Origin: Candidatus Hydrogenedentota bacterium
GTDB taxonomy: Bacteria; Hydrogenedentota; Hydrogenedentia; Hydrogenedentiales; GCA-2746185
Direction of reading: 5' to 3'
Assembly: GCA_012965445.1 (NCBI GenBank)
Contig: DTSJ01000005.1
Span: forward strand, 1-6,173
DNA length: 6,173 nt
Part shown: piece after piece, positions 1 through 5,911 of the stretch
How the letters are laid out: each line of letters starts with the position of its first letter
Position numbering within the stretch: the stretch's first letter is position 1
The notes under the pieces: generated by a model
Seen by the model: only the letters and a program-made list of their open reading frames with translations
Told to the model about the DNA's origin: nothing
Databases searched by the model: none
Made by a program: the position numbers and the translations under genes

Positions 1-1
1 G

Positions 2-814
2 GGCTTGATACCCGTGCCGCCCGGCAAAATCGAATCCGGTTCAGCCTCATTCGACGGACAAGACCTGCTGCAGACGACTCCCCGGCAATTGAGGGACATT
101 CGCGGTCGCAGAATCTCAATGATTTTTCAGGATCCCATGACCGCCCTGAACCCCTATATGACCATCGGTGCGCAGTTGATGGAACCCCTTCGTGTTCATT
201 CCAACACATCCGAATCCGAGGCATCTCAAAAGGCCATCGAAATGCTCGAAGCCGTCGGAATACAAGATGCCCCCCAGCAGATGAAGGCCTATCCACATCA
301 ATTCTCTGGCGGGATGCGCCAGCGAGTCGTCATCGCAATGGCGCTTATCACCGAACCCGATCTGCTCATAGCCGACGAGCCAACCACCGCGCTCGACGTG
401 ACCGTCCAGGCACAAGTACTCGAGCTAATTAACTCCATGCAGAAAAAAAAAGGCATGGCCGTAATCCTCGTCACCCACGACCTCGGCGTTATTGCAGGCA
501 CCTGCGACGATGTCCTCGTCATGTACGCGGGTCGTATCTGCGAATCTGCTTCGGCACGGGATCTCTTCGCCAGACAGTGCCACCCCTATACCAAGGCACT
601 GCTCAACAGTCTGCCCTCCATGAATACCGACGGTAAGGAACTCTACTCCATTCCCGGCATGCCCCCCGACCTGACTCGTCCAATCCAGGGCTGCCCATTC
701 GCCCCCAGGTGCGAACATGCCCACGACAGATGTCGCGCCGGAAGTGTCCACCTGCAGGCAATCGAATCAAGCCGCGCCACAGCCTGCATCCGCGTTAAGG
801 AGATCGCACTATGA
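2..814 (+). CDS. oppD: Oligopeptide/dipeptide ABC importer ATP-binding subunit, OppD/DppD type (5' end outside window)
   Basis: One of two cytoplasmic ATPases that power an oligopeptide/dipeptide-type importer. The reading frame is open to the left edge, and the first visible residues ([10 protein letters not shown]) match an internal OppD segment downstream of Walker A. The true start and Walker A are therefore outside the window, and the TTG at 5 is just a leucine codon. Counting that leucine as residue 1, the Q-loop is FQDP (41-44), the ABC signature is FSGGMRQR (100-107), Walker B is LLIADEP (120-126), the D-loop is ALD (129-131) and the H-loop is His158 in VTHDL. The C-terminal Opp/Dpp extension has Cys230, Cys236, Cys243 and Cys261, a pattern associated with an Fe-S cluster in this family. 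It overlaps the next gene by ATGA. Whether the substrate is an oligopeptide, dipeptide or another small solute cannot be told from the ATPase. Confidence 0.93.
   Translation, partial: GLIPVPPGKIESGSASFDGQDLLQTTPRQLRDIRGRRISMIFQDPMTALNPYMTIGAQLMEPLRVHSNTSESEASQKAIEMLEAVGIQDAPQQMKAYPHQFSGGMRQRVVIAMALITEPDLLIADEPTTALDVTVQAQVLELINSMQKKKGMAVILVTHDLGVIAGTCDDVLVMYAGRICESASARDLFARQCHPYTKALLNSLPSMNTDGKELYSIPGMPPDLTRPIQGCPFAPRCEHAHDRCRAGSVHLQAIESSRATACIRVKEIAL
797..802 (+). promoter_or_regulatory. Shine-Dalgarno site of the OppF-type gene
   Basis: AAGGAG lies 8 nt before the ATG at 811 and inside the last codons of the preceding ATPase gene. With the ATGA stop/start overlap it points to translational coupling of the two subunits and fixes the downstream start. 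Confidence 0.85.
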
Positions 815-1872
815 GCGATCTCCTCCTCGATGTACGCGACCTCAAGACCTATTTCCCCGTGCGAAAAGGTATCATCTTTGCCCGGACCATCGGAACCGTC
901 AAAGCCGTCGACGGCGTATCCTTCGAAGTCCGCCAGGGTGACATCCTGGGCCTTGTTGGCGAATCCGGCTGTGGAAAATCAACCCTCGCCAGAAGCATCC
1001 TCAATCTAGTTCCCCCGACCGCAGGAACCGTCCTGCTGCAGGGGAAATCCATGCGGAGAATGTCGGCAGTACGTGCCATGATTATGGGATTCATTGCTCG
1101 ACTGAGGGGTCAATCCCTGCAAAATATGTCGGCAGCGGAATTGCGGGAAGCGCGTATGGCTGCACAAATGATATTTCAAGACCCCCATGCCTCCCTGAAC
1201 CCCAGAATGACTGTTTTTACCGCCCTGTCCGAACCCATGCTCGCCCATGGACTCGCTACGAAGGCCACCGTTACCGCGCAGGTGGCCGAACTCATGGAAA
1301 AAGTAGGCCTCGCGCCCCGCTTCATGAAGAAGTATCCACACGAATTCTCAGGCGGACAGCGCCAGCGCATCGCCATTGCGCGCGCACTCGCCCTGAAGCC
1401 AAAACTGATCATCGCAGATGAACCCGTCTCCGCGCTCGATGTTTCCGTTCAGGCGCAGATTCTGAACCTCCTTGCAAAACTCTGCAAGGAGGAAAACCTC
1501 AGTCTCATCTTCATCACCCACGACCTCTCCGTAGTCCGCCACATCGCTACATCGGTTGCTGTCATGTATCTCGGCCGTATTGTTGAAGAAGGCCCCACCA
1601 AGGCCGTCCTCGACTCCCCGCAGCATCCCTACACCCGGGCACTCATCAGTGCCGTCCCGATTCCAGATCCCGAGAAGGAATTGACGCGCCAGCGTATTCT
1701 CCTCGAAGGAGACCTGCCCTCACCAACGAATCCGCCCGCAGGATGCTCCTTTCACCCAAGATGCCCCAAAGCCCAAGCCGATTGCGCCAACACGGTCCCC
1801 CCGTGGGTCGGATCAGAAACAAAACACCAGACAGCCTGTCTGCATATTGACAAACTATCCGGCGATATCTAA
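811..1872 (+). CDS. oppF: Oligopeptide/dipeptide ABC importer ATP-binding subunit, OppF/DppF type
   Basis: Second ATPase of the importer, expected to pair with the preceding OppD-type subunit under two permeases. Complete at 353 residues. Walker A is GESGCGKS (50-57), the Q-loop FQDP (122-125), the signature FSGGQRQR (179-186), Walker B LIIADEP (199-205), the D-loop ALD (208-210), and the H-loop His237 in ITHDL. The C-terminal extension contains the motif [16 protein letters not shown] (272-287) and Cys312, Cys318, Cys325 and Cys343 in the family's cysteine pattern. The start is fixed by a strong Shine-Dalgarno site and the ATGA overlap. Walker A to Q-loop is about 22 residues longer than I remember for E. 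coli OppF; the extra piece is roughly residues 82-105 and rich in Met, Ala and Arg. The gene ends 16 bp before the stop of the convergent pilus ATPase gene, so this is the last gene of its operon. OppF versus DppF cannot be settled from sequence alone. Confidence 0.94.
   Translation: MSDLLLDVRDLKTYFPVRKGIIFARTIGTVKAVDGVSFEVRQGDILGLVGESGCGKSTLARSILNLVPPTAGTVLLQGKSMRRMSAVRAMIMGFIARLRGQSLQNMSAAELREARMAAQMIFQDPHASLNPRMTVFTALSEPMLAHGLATKATVTAQVAELMEKVGLAPRFMKKYPHEFSGGQRQRIAIARALALKPKLIIADEPVSALDVSVQAQILNLLAKLCKEENLSLIFITHDLSVVRHIATSVAVMYLGRIVEEGPTKAVLDSPQHPYTRALISAVPIPDPEKELTRQRILLEGDLPSPTNPPAGCSFHPRCPKAQADCANTVPPWVGSETKHQTACLHIDKLSGDI
1828..1842. repeat. 15-bp near-perfect palindrome at the 3' end of the OppF-type gene
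   Basis: Arms CAGACAG (1828-1834) and CTGTCTG (1836-1842) are exact reverse complements around one central C. As RNA it could fold as a 5-bp stem with a 5-nt loop. It sits about 28 bp before the stop codon and no T-run follows, so it is not a standard intrinsic terminator. It may be chance within coding sequence. Confidence 0.4.
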
Positions 1873-1888
1873 GTACGTTAGGATTGCG

Positions 1889-3853
1889 TCAGGTGCGAAT
1901 CGCCCGCAGGAATTCTTCCGCAGTCACCTCGCCCTTCTTCACCTTCTGGCGGCATCTCTCAGCCATCGTCTTGAGTCTCGCAGCCTTCGTAATCTTGCTC
2001 AGCGGCTCTCCAGCGCTGATCATTTTTCGGACCGCCTCCGTAACTTCCATAATCTCAAAGATTCCCGAACGACCCTTATATCCCGTGTGGTAGCAGTTAT
2101 CGCAACCCTCGCCACGGTAGAGTTTCTTAGTCGACTCAGGCAGTCGGATCGATTTAAGCAGTGTCTTCGAAGGCTTGAAACTCTTCTTGCAGTCAGGACA
2201 TATCGTACGCACCAGGCGCTGCGCAACCACAGCCGTCAGTGCATTCGAAATTAAGTACGGCGGGATGTCCATATTCCCGAGCGTTACAATGGCCTCCGGA
2301 GCATCATTCGTGTGCAGTGTGCTGAACACAAGATGCCCCGTCATCGCCGCACGAACCGCTATTCGCGCCGTCTCTGGATCGCGGATTTCACCCACCAGCA
2401 AAACGTCAATATCCTGTCGTAGAGATGCCCGCAATACATGAGCAAAAGTCAGATCAATTTCCGGATCGATCTGAACCTGATTGATTCCCGATAGCTGATA
2501 CTCCACCGGATCCTCAAGCGTCACGATAGAATCCGTCATCACATCTTTCTCATTCAAGCACGAATATAAAGTCGTCGTCTTGCCGCTTCCTGTCGGACCC
2601 GTCACAAGAATCATTCCGTAGGGTTGCTCAATGACCCTGGCCAGCGTCTTCTCATCGTCCGCATCAAGTCCGAGATCGCCGATTCCCGCAAGTACTGAAG
2701 ACTGATCAAGCAGACGAAGAACGATACGCTCTCCCAGAAACGTGGGTAGCGAAGCCACACGGATATCAAACTCCTTGTCGTCAAAATCCATACTGATATG
2801 GCCGTCTTGAGGATGCCGTGTCTCTGTAATATCGATATCAGCCAGAATCTTGAGCCGGGAAATCACCGCGCTCTCGATGTCCTCCGGAATGCTCATAACA
2901 TCATGCAGCGTCCCGTCTATGCGATACCGCACACGCATCTCTGGTTCCTGGGGGTCAAGGTGTACATCAGTAGCACCCGAGTTCACTGCGCCGCGAATGA
3001 TTGTCGACACCAGTTTGACCACTGAGCCGCCCTGCGCCTCCTGAGCGATATCGTCAAAACGGCTGGATTCACTCACAAATGCTTTGTCTTCTTTGGTGAC
3101 TTCGGTCATGGGTTTAGCTTCCTGTTTAGGTTTCGTTTTTACCTTGCGTTTTTTTGTTTCAGACGGTGCCGCGTCCATATTCTGTTTTGTCTTCTTCGAG
3201 GTTTTCTTCGATGTCGATTTGCGGCCCCCGTATCGAGATTCAATTTCAGCCTTCATATCGCTCACAGCCGTCATGTAGGGCATAAGCCGAAAGCCAAGAA
3301 GTACACCAAGGTCCTTCAGCCGATCAGGCGCCTGAGGACCCGACACCAGTACCACCATACTCGAACCGCTTAGGCTCACCGGGATGATTTCTTTCTGAAT
3401 AGCCACGCTCTCTGGAACCTGATCCAGCGCATCCCGTTCACTCTTCGTTTTCGAGAGTTCCGCGTATTCCATTCCATACTGCTTGCACAGTGCCTTCGCG
3501 ATGTCCTCCTCGGAGACAAAGCCTTCCTCAACGAGTACCGTGCCGAGAAGCTTGCCGTTGCGTTTTTGGGCTGCCAGCGCTTTTGTCAGCTTCTTTTCCG
3601 ACAGCGAACCATGCTCAACCAGCAGGTCGCCAAGATTGGAATGAGACTCCCGCGCGCCTTTGGAATGAAATTCGTAGTTCAGCACATCGTTTACAGCATT
3701 GAAATTCAGCTTCTTCATCTGAATCAACTGGCGATACCACGGCGTGCCGCTTTCTTCCTCACGCTTTCGGGCTTCCTCAAGGTCGGCTCGCGAAATCACC
3801 TGTTCTTTGACCAGTTGCTCGCCGCCGTCCGGACTATCGGTTTTCTTGGCCAT
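1889..3853 (-). CDS. pilB: Type IV pilus assembly / type II secretion ATPase, PilB/GspE family
   Basis: Cytoplasmic hexameric ATPase that drives pilin polymerisation (PilB) or pseudopilus assembly (GspE). 654 residues from the ATG at 3853, chosen because GGAGG lies 6 nt upstream; the ATG at 3868 has no such site. In this numbering, residues 73-96 and 102-125 form two consecutive LG-x-x-LV-x-x-G motifs ending in Gln, like the MshEN domain that binds c-di-GMP in some PilB-type ATPases. A weaker copy precedes them (about 11-60). Residues 211-257 are a lysine-rich linker. The ATPase core has the NTD stretch ATDVHLDP (294-301), PQDG (348-351), Walker A GPTGSGKT (419-426), the Asp box around TLEDPVEY (445-452), Walker B LLVGEIRD (485-492) and the His box TGHLVFSTLHTNDA (505-518). 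CxxC pairs at 552/555 and 584/587 form the tetracysteine zinc site typical of PilB and GspE. No pilM-Q, pilC or pilT gene is visible beside it, so PilB versus GspE is undecided; PilB is preferred for the MshEN-like N-terminus. Confidence 0.93.
   Translation of the reverse strand: MAKKTDSPDGGEQLVKEQVISRADLEEARKREEESGTPWYRQLIQMKKLNFNAVNDVLNYEFHSKGARESHSNLGDLLVEHGSLSEKKLTKALAAQKRNGKLLGTVLVEEGFVSEEDIAKALCKQYGMEYAELSKTKSERDALDQVPESVAIQKEIIPVSLSGSSMVVLVSGPQAPDRLKDLGVLLGFRLMPYMTAVSDMKAEIESRYGGRKSTSKKTSKKTKQNMDAAPSETKKRKVKTKPKQEAKPMTEVTKEDKAFVSESSRFDDIAQEAQGGSVVKLVSTIIRGAVNSGATDVHLDPQEPEMRVRYRIDGTLHDVMSIPEDIESAVISRLKILADIDITETRHPQDGHISMDFDDKEFDIRVASLPTFLGERIVLRLLDQSSVLAGIGDLGLDADDEKTLARVIEQPYGMILVTGPTGSGKTTTLYSCLNEKDVMTDSIVTLEDPVEYQLSGINQVQIDPEIDLTFAHVLRASLRQDIDVLLVGEIRDPETARIAVRAAMTGHLVFSTLHTNDAPEAIVTLGNMDIPPYLISNALTAVVAQRLVRTICPDCKKSFKPSKTLLKSIRLPESTKKLYRGEGCDNCYHTGYKGRSGIFEIMEVTEAVRKMISAGEPLSKITKAARLKTMAERCRQKVKKGEVTAEEFLRAIRT
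3149..3155 (-). other. A7 homopolymer (A_AAA_AAA) in the lysine-rich linker of the pilus ATPase
   Basis: On the coding strand, seven A occupy the last base of a Thr codon and two Lys codons, so the phase matches a -1 slippery heptamer. A shift in either direction meets a stop within eight codons, which would release only the N-terminal modules. No stimulatory structure was identified, so any function is speculative. Confidence 0.3.
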
Positions 3854-3859
3854 TGCCTG

Positions 3860-3864
3860 CCTCC
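3860..3864 (-). promoter_or_regulatory. Shine-Dalgarno site that sets the pilus ATPase start at 3853
   Basis: On the minus strand GGAGG is followed by 6 nt and then ATG (3853-3851), encoding M-A-K-K-T-D. The in-frame ATG at 3868 lies upstream of this site, so the five-residue longer form is unlikely. Confidence 0.85.
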
Positions 3865-3875
3865 ACATTTCGTAT

Positions 3876-3881
3876 AGTATA
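3876..3881 (-). promoter_or_regulatory. Candidate -10 element for the pilus ATPase gene
   Basis: TATACT on the minus strand matches five of six bases of the sigma70 -10 consensus, inside the AT-rich tract 3872-3890. It would start transcription near 3869 and give a leader of about 15 nt carrying the Shine-Dalgarno site. No good -35 is found at 16-18 bp. The 8-bp palindrome AGATATCT (3883-3890) lies just upstream of it. Confidence 0.35.
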
Positions 3882-3920
3882 TAGATATCTCACAAATTGC
3901 ATGAAAAGACAAGTTTTTCT

Positions 3921-3949
3921 TTGGAACACGATTCCATGAATGATACGAT
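3921..3949 (+). promoter_or_regulatory. Candidate sigma70-type promoter for the lactonase-family gene
   Basis: TTGGAA (3921-3926) and TACGAT (3944-3949) each match four of six consensus bases with an ideal 17-bp spacer. Transcription would begin near 3956, leaving a leader of about 45 nt before the ATG at 4002. This also argues against the upstream in-frame starts at 3897, 3936 and 3948. It is a pattern match only. Confidence 0.4.
3922..3936. repeat. Short inverted repeat over the candidate -35 (possible operator)
   Basis: TGGAA (3922-3926) and TTCCA (3932-3936) are reverse complements separated by CACGA. The left arm overlaps the candidate -35 hexamer, the position expected for a repressor site, but 5-bp arms can arise by chance. 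Confidence 0.3.
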
Positions 3950-3959
3950 GACATACGAT
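3943..3959 (+). repeat. Direct repeat ATACGAT x2 at 10-bp spacing
   Basis: ATACGAT occurs at 3943-3949 and again at 3953-3959, one helical turn apart, over the candidate -10 and start point. Same-face spacing is what a tandem-binding regulator would use. No regulator is identified in the window. Confidence 0.35.
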
Positions 3960-3987
3960 CATCGCTCAAAAATGAACACAAAACACC

Positions 3988-3992
3988 GAGGA
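3988..3992 (+). promoter_or_regulatory. Shine-Dalgarno site that sets the lactonase-family start at 4002
   Basis: GAGGA ends 9 nt before the ATG at 4002. The other in-frame candidates (TTG 3897, ATG 3936, ATG 3948, ATG 3972) lack a comparable site, and the ATG at 4002 opens directly into a signal peptide. Confidence 0.75.
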
Positions 3993-4001
3993 AAAACCAG
4001 G

Positions 4002-5156
4002 ATGCGGCTATGGACTATCATATTCGTTACGCTTCTCGCCATCAGCGCAAACTGCCAAAGTGACCCAGTGGACGACAACAAAGCCTACTTCTACGTTGGT
4101 ACCTATACCGCCCATCTGTCTCCAGAGGACTCCGCAAGAGCAGGAATCAGCTTGTGGTCCGTACATCTCGACACCGGAGCGCTGGCCCTCGAAAAAGGCC
4201 CCTGGACGGCCGTGAACCCCTCCTACCTGTCCATCGCAAAAGACAGGAAGCACCTTTACTCCGTGAACGCAGTCGGGGACTACAGAGGGACAAAGAGCGG
4301 ATATCTGACGCATTATGCCATTGATTTAGAGTCGATGGAGCTTACCCAGATAAGCACCGTGTCTTCGAACGGCCCGGGTCCTGCGTACTTGAGCGTTAAC
4401 AAATCTGGAAAACACCTGTTCCTCGCAAATTACGGCGCAGGCAACATCGTTGCGTATCCAATAGCATCGGACGGCCATCTCGGACTCCCAACCGCGAATG
4501 TCCAGCATATTGGCTCCAGCTCAAACCCACGACGACAAGAGGCGCCCCATCCTCACTCAATCATACAAAGCCCGGACAGCCGCTATGTCTTCGTTCCAGA
4601 CCTCGGACTGGACCGTATCAAGGCCTACGCCTTCGACAACGAAACAGGAACCCTCGAGCCGAAGCCGGATTTAGATGTCACCACACCGTCAGGCTCCGGG
4701 CCGCGCCATCTCGTTTTCCATCCCTCCGGCAAGTTCGCGTTCTGCTCCCTTGAGATGGGCAATGAAGTCGTCGCCTACCGATACGCAGACGGCACGTTAA
4801 CTCCTTTGGCCTCTTATTCAACGCTGCCGGAAGACTTCCAGGGCGACTCAACAACCGCAGAAGTTCGCGTATCGCCAAACGGCAAACACGTATACATATC
4901 TAATCGAGGCCACGACAGCATCGCCGCGTTCAGACTGGATCGAGACACTGGAACGCTGGAACAAATTCAGATCATCTCGACGGGAGGCAAAACACCGCGC
5001 AACTTCGCGCTCGATCCGGCTGGAAGAATGTTGGTCGTTGGTAATCAGCAGTCGGACAATATGGCGGGTTTTCACGTCGATCAAGACTCCGGTAAACTCA
5101 GTCCAACAGGCACGTTTACAACCATTCCTGCACCGACTTACATTCGCTTTTACTAG
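4002..5156 (+). CDS. Exported lactonase-family beta-propeller protein (6-phosphogluconolactonase-like)
   Basis: 384 residues from the ATG at 4002. Residues 1-18 are a signal peptide: M-R-L-W, then a hydrophobic core IIFVTLLAIS. They end in S-A-N-C, only a weak lipobox because Asn precedes the Cys, so cleavage by signal peptidase I or II is uncertain. The mature part opens with YFYVGTYT (about 29-36) and carries the repeating blade signatures of the seven-bladed Lactonase family: TG-x-L turns near 58, 215, 316 and 363, PHPH (182-185), DLGLDRI (200-206), GPRHLVFHPSGK (233-244), SPNGKHVYISNRGHDSI (291-307) and DPAGRMLVVGNQQSDN (338-353). Cytoplasmic relatives (Pgl/YbhE) hydrolyse 6-phosphogluconolactone in the pentose phosphate pathway. 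An exported copy is more likely to act on extracytoplasmic sugar lactones or have another role; its substrate is unknown. It is divergent from the pilus ATPase gene, and its TAG stop overlaps the kinase stop on the other strand. Confidence 0.88.
   Translation: MRLWTIIFVTLLAISANCQSDPVDDNKAYFYVGTYTAHLSPEDSARAGISLWSVHLDTGALALEKGPWTAVNPSYLSIAKDRKHLYSVNAVGDYRGTKSGYLTHYAIDLESMELTQISTVSSNGPGPAYLSVNKSGKHLFLANYGAGNIVAYPIASDGHLGLPTANVQHIGSSSNPRRQEAPHPHSIIQSPDSRYVFVPDLGLDRIKAYAFDNETGTLEPKPDLDVTTPSGSGPRHLVFHPSGKFAFCSLEMGNEVVAYRYADGTLTPLASYSTLPEDFQGDSTTAEVRVSPNGKHVYISNRGHDSIAAFRLDRDTGTLEQIQIISTGGKTPRNFALDPAGRMLVVGNQQSDNMAGFHVDQDSGKLSPTGTFTTIPAPTYIRFY
5153..5156. other. Shared CTAG carrying both convergent stop codons
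   Basis: The plus-strand lactonase gene ends with TAG at 5154-5156. The minus-strand kinase gene ends with TAG at 5155-5153. Both are read from the same palindromic CTAG, so the genes overlap by 4 bp with no room between them for a terminator. Confidence 0.9.
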
Positions 5157-5893
5157 TTGCCCGAAGCACAATCAAGTTCCCGCCTCACAACACCAAGCAG
5201 TTTCGCAGGACTATACGGCTTCTGAATCAGTTCATGGATTCCTTCGCGAAGGAACTCTGTATACGCCTCGTCAGCCAGATAGCCGCTGGAAAACACGATT
5301 GGTACCATATCATCAATTTCACGAATACATTTCATCAATTCCTGGCCGCCGCTGCGGGGCATGACTACGTCCGTCAGAACTAACTGAATCTTCGATCCGT
5401 TGGCACGATACTGTCCCAGTCCGTCAACACCGTCCAATGCCGTTATTACTGCGTATCCTGCCTTCGAAAGGATATGCGTTGCAAATCGCCTCACCTGAGC
5501 ATCGTCTTCGACCAGCAATATCGTTTCGCTGCCGCCAACTACGTTTGCGTCATCTTCCGACAATCCTTCCGCAATCGCTTCATCCACCACGTGGAAGTAG
5601 ATTTGTATCGAAGTCCCCACCCCGTTTTCCGTATCAATCTCTATAAGTGCACCATGCGACTTGAGAATACCATGTACAACAGACATTCCAAGTCCGGTAC
5701 CCTTACCCACTTCTTTCGGTGTAAAAAAAGGATCAAACAGTTTTTCAAGCACCTGAGTACTCATACCCGAGCCAGTATTGGTTACCGAAAGGCGCACGTA
5801 CGAACCTGAGATCGCCCCGTTGATCGCCTCACTTTGTTCGCTTGTCAAATCAACATTTTCCGTTTCTATCGTCAATGCGCCGCCATCGGGCAT
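5153..5893 (-). CDS. Hybrid histidine kinase, 3' part: HATPase domain and receiver domain
   Basis: The longest ATG-started part of an interrupted sensor kinase. From the ATG at 5893 it encodes 246 residues starting M-P-D-G-G, normally the interior of an N box (N-A-R-D-A-M-P-D-G-G). The ATP lid follows with a G1-like VTNTGSGM (37-44), F box FDPFFTPKE (53-61) and G2 box GKGTGLGM (63-70). After a linker comes a receiver domain: acidic pocket E129-D130-D131, phosphoacceptor Asp175 in LTDVVMP, Ser202/Ser203 in FSSGY, and Lys225 in QKPYSP. All key receiver residues are present. Translation starting here would omit the N-box Asn and leave a defective ATP-binding domain. There is only a weak GGGA before this ATG, so it is probably an internal Met. 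The frame is open up to the TAG at 5909-5911 and resumes beyond it as kinase sequence, so this and the next entry are one ancestral gene. Confidence 0.75.
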   Translation of the reverse strand: MPDGGALTIETENVDLTSEQSEAINGAISGSYVRLSVTNTGSGMSTQVLEKLFDPFFTPKEVGKGTGLGMSVVHGILKSHGALIEIDTENGVGTSIQIYFHVVDEAIAEGLSEDDANVVGGSETILLVEDDAQVRRFATHILSKAGYAVITALDGVDGLGQYRANGSKIQLVLTDVVMPRSGGQELMKCIREIDDMVPIVFSSGYLADEAYTEFLREGIHELIQKPYSPAKLLGVVRRELDCASGN

Positions 5894-5908
5894 CGCATCC
5901 CGAGCATT

Positions 5909-5911
5909 CTA
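5909..5911 (-). other. In-frame TAG interrupting the histidine kinase N box
   Basis: On the minus strand the frame reads L-L-T-S-L-A, TAG, N-A-R-D-A-M-P-D-G-G. Homology to hybrid kinases continues in the same frame on both sides with no insertion or deletion, so a single substitution explains it. Relatives usually have Val, Ile, Leu or Ala at this position; TTG to TAG is one simple route. Confidence 0.85.

Noticed and set aside
5..7. TTG at 5 as the start of the OppD-type gene
   Set aside because: The frame is open before it, and the residues match the interior of OppD after Walker A, so the gene is cut by the window edge.
1847..1852. Perfect TTGACA hexamer near the end of the OppF-type gene
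   Set aside because: No -10 element at 16-18 bp downstream, and a promoter there would read antisense into the pilus ATPase gene. Likely chance.
1873..1900. Hairpin terminator between the convergent importer and pilus ATPase genes (GATTGCG...GCGAATC)
   Set aside because: Only the outer four bases pair; the inner GCG/GCG do not, and there is no T-run.
3854..3868. Pilus ATPase start at ATG 3868
   Set aside because: The clear GGAGG lies downstream of it and is correctly spaced for ATG 3853.
3566..3877. Open frames opposite the pilus ATPase and inside the other genes
   Set aside because: Their translations show no recognisable motifs or ribosome-binding sites and mirror the real genes on the other strand.
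3883..3890. AGATATCT palindrome as an operator
   Set aside because: An 8-bp palindrome in an AT-rich promoter tract is easily chance; it is noted only with the candidate -10.
3897..4001. Longer lactonase start at TTG 3897 or ATG 3936/3948/3972
   Set aside because: No ribosome-binding site at any of them, and the added residues are hydrophilic and would bury the signal peptide. The first three also lie upstream of the likely transcription start.
5153..5893. Stand-alone response regulator gene
   Set aside because: Kinase homology continues upstream in the same frame across a single TAG, and the ATG at 5893 is the N-box Met with no good ribosome-binding site.
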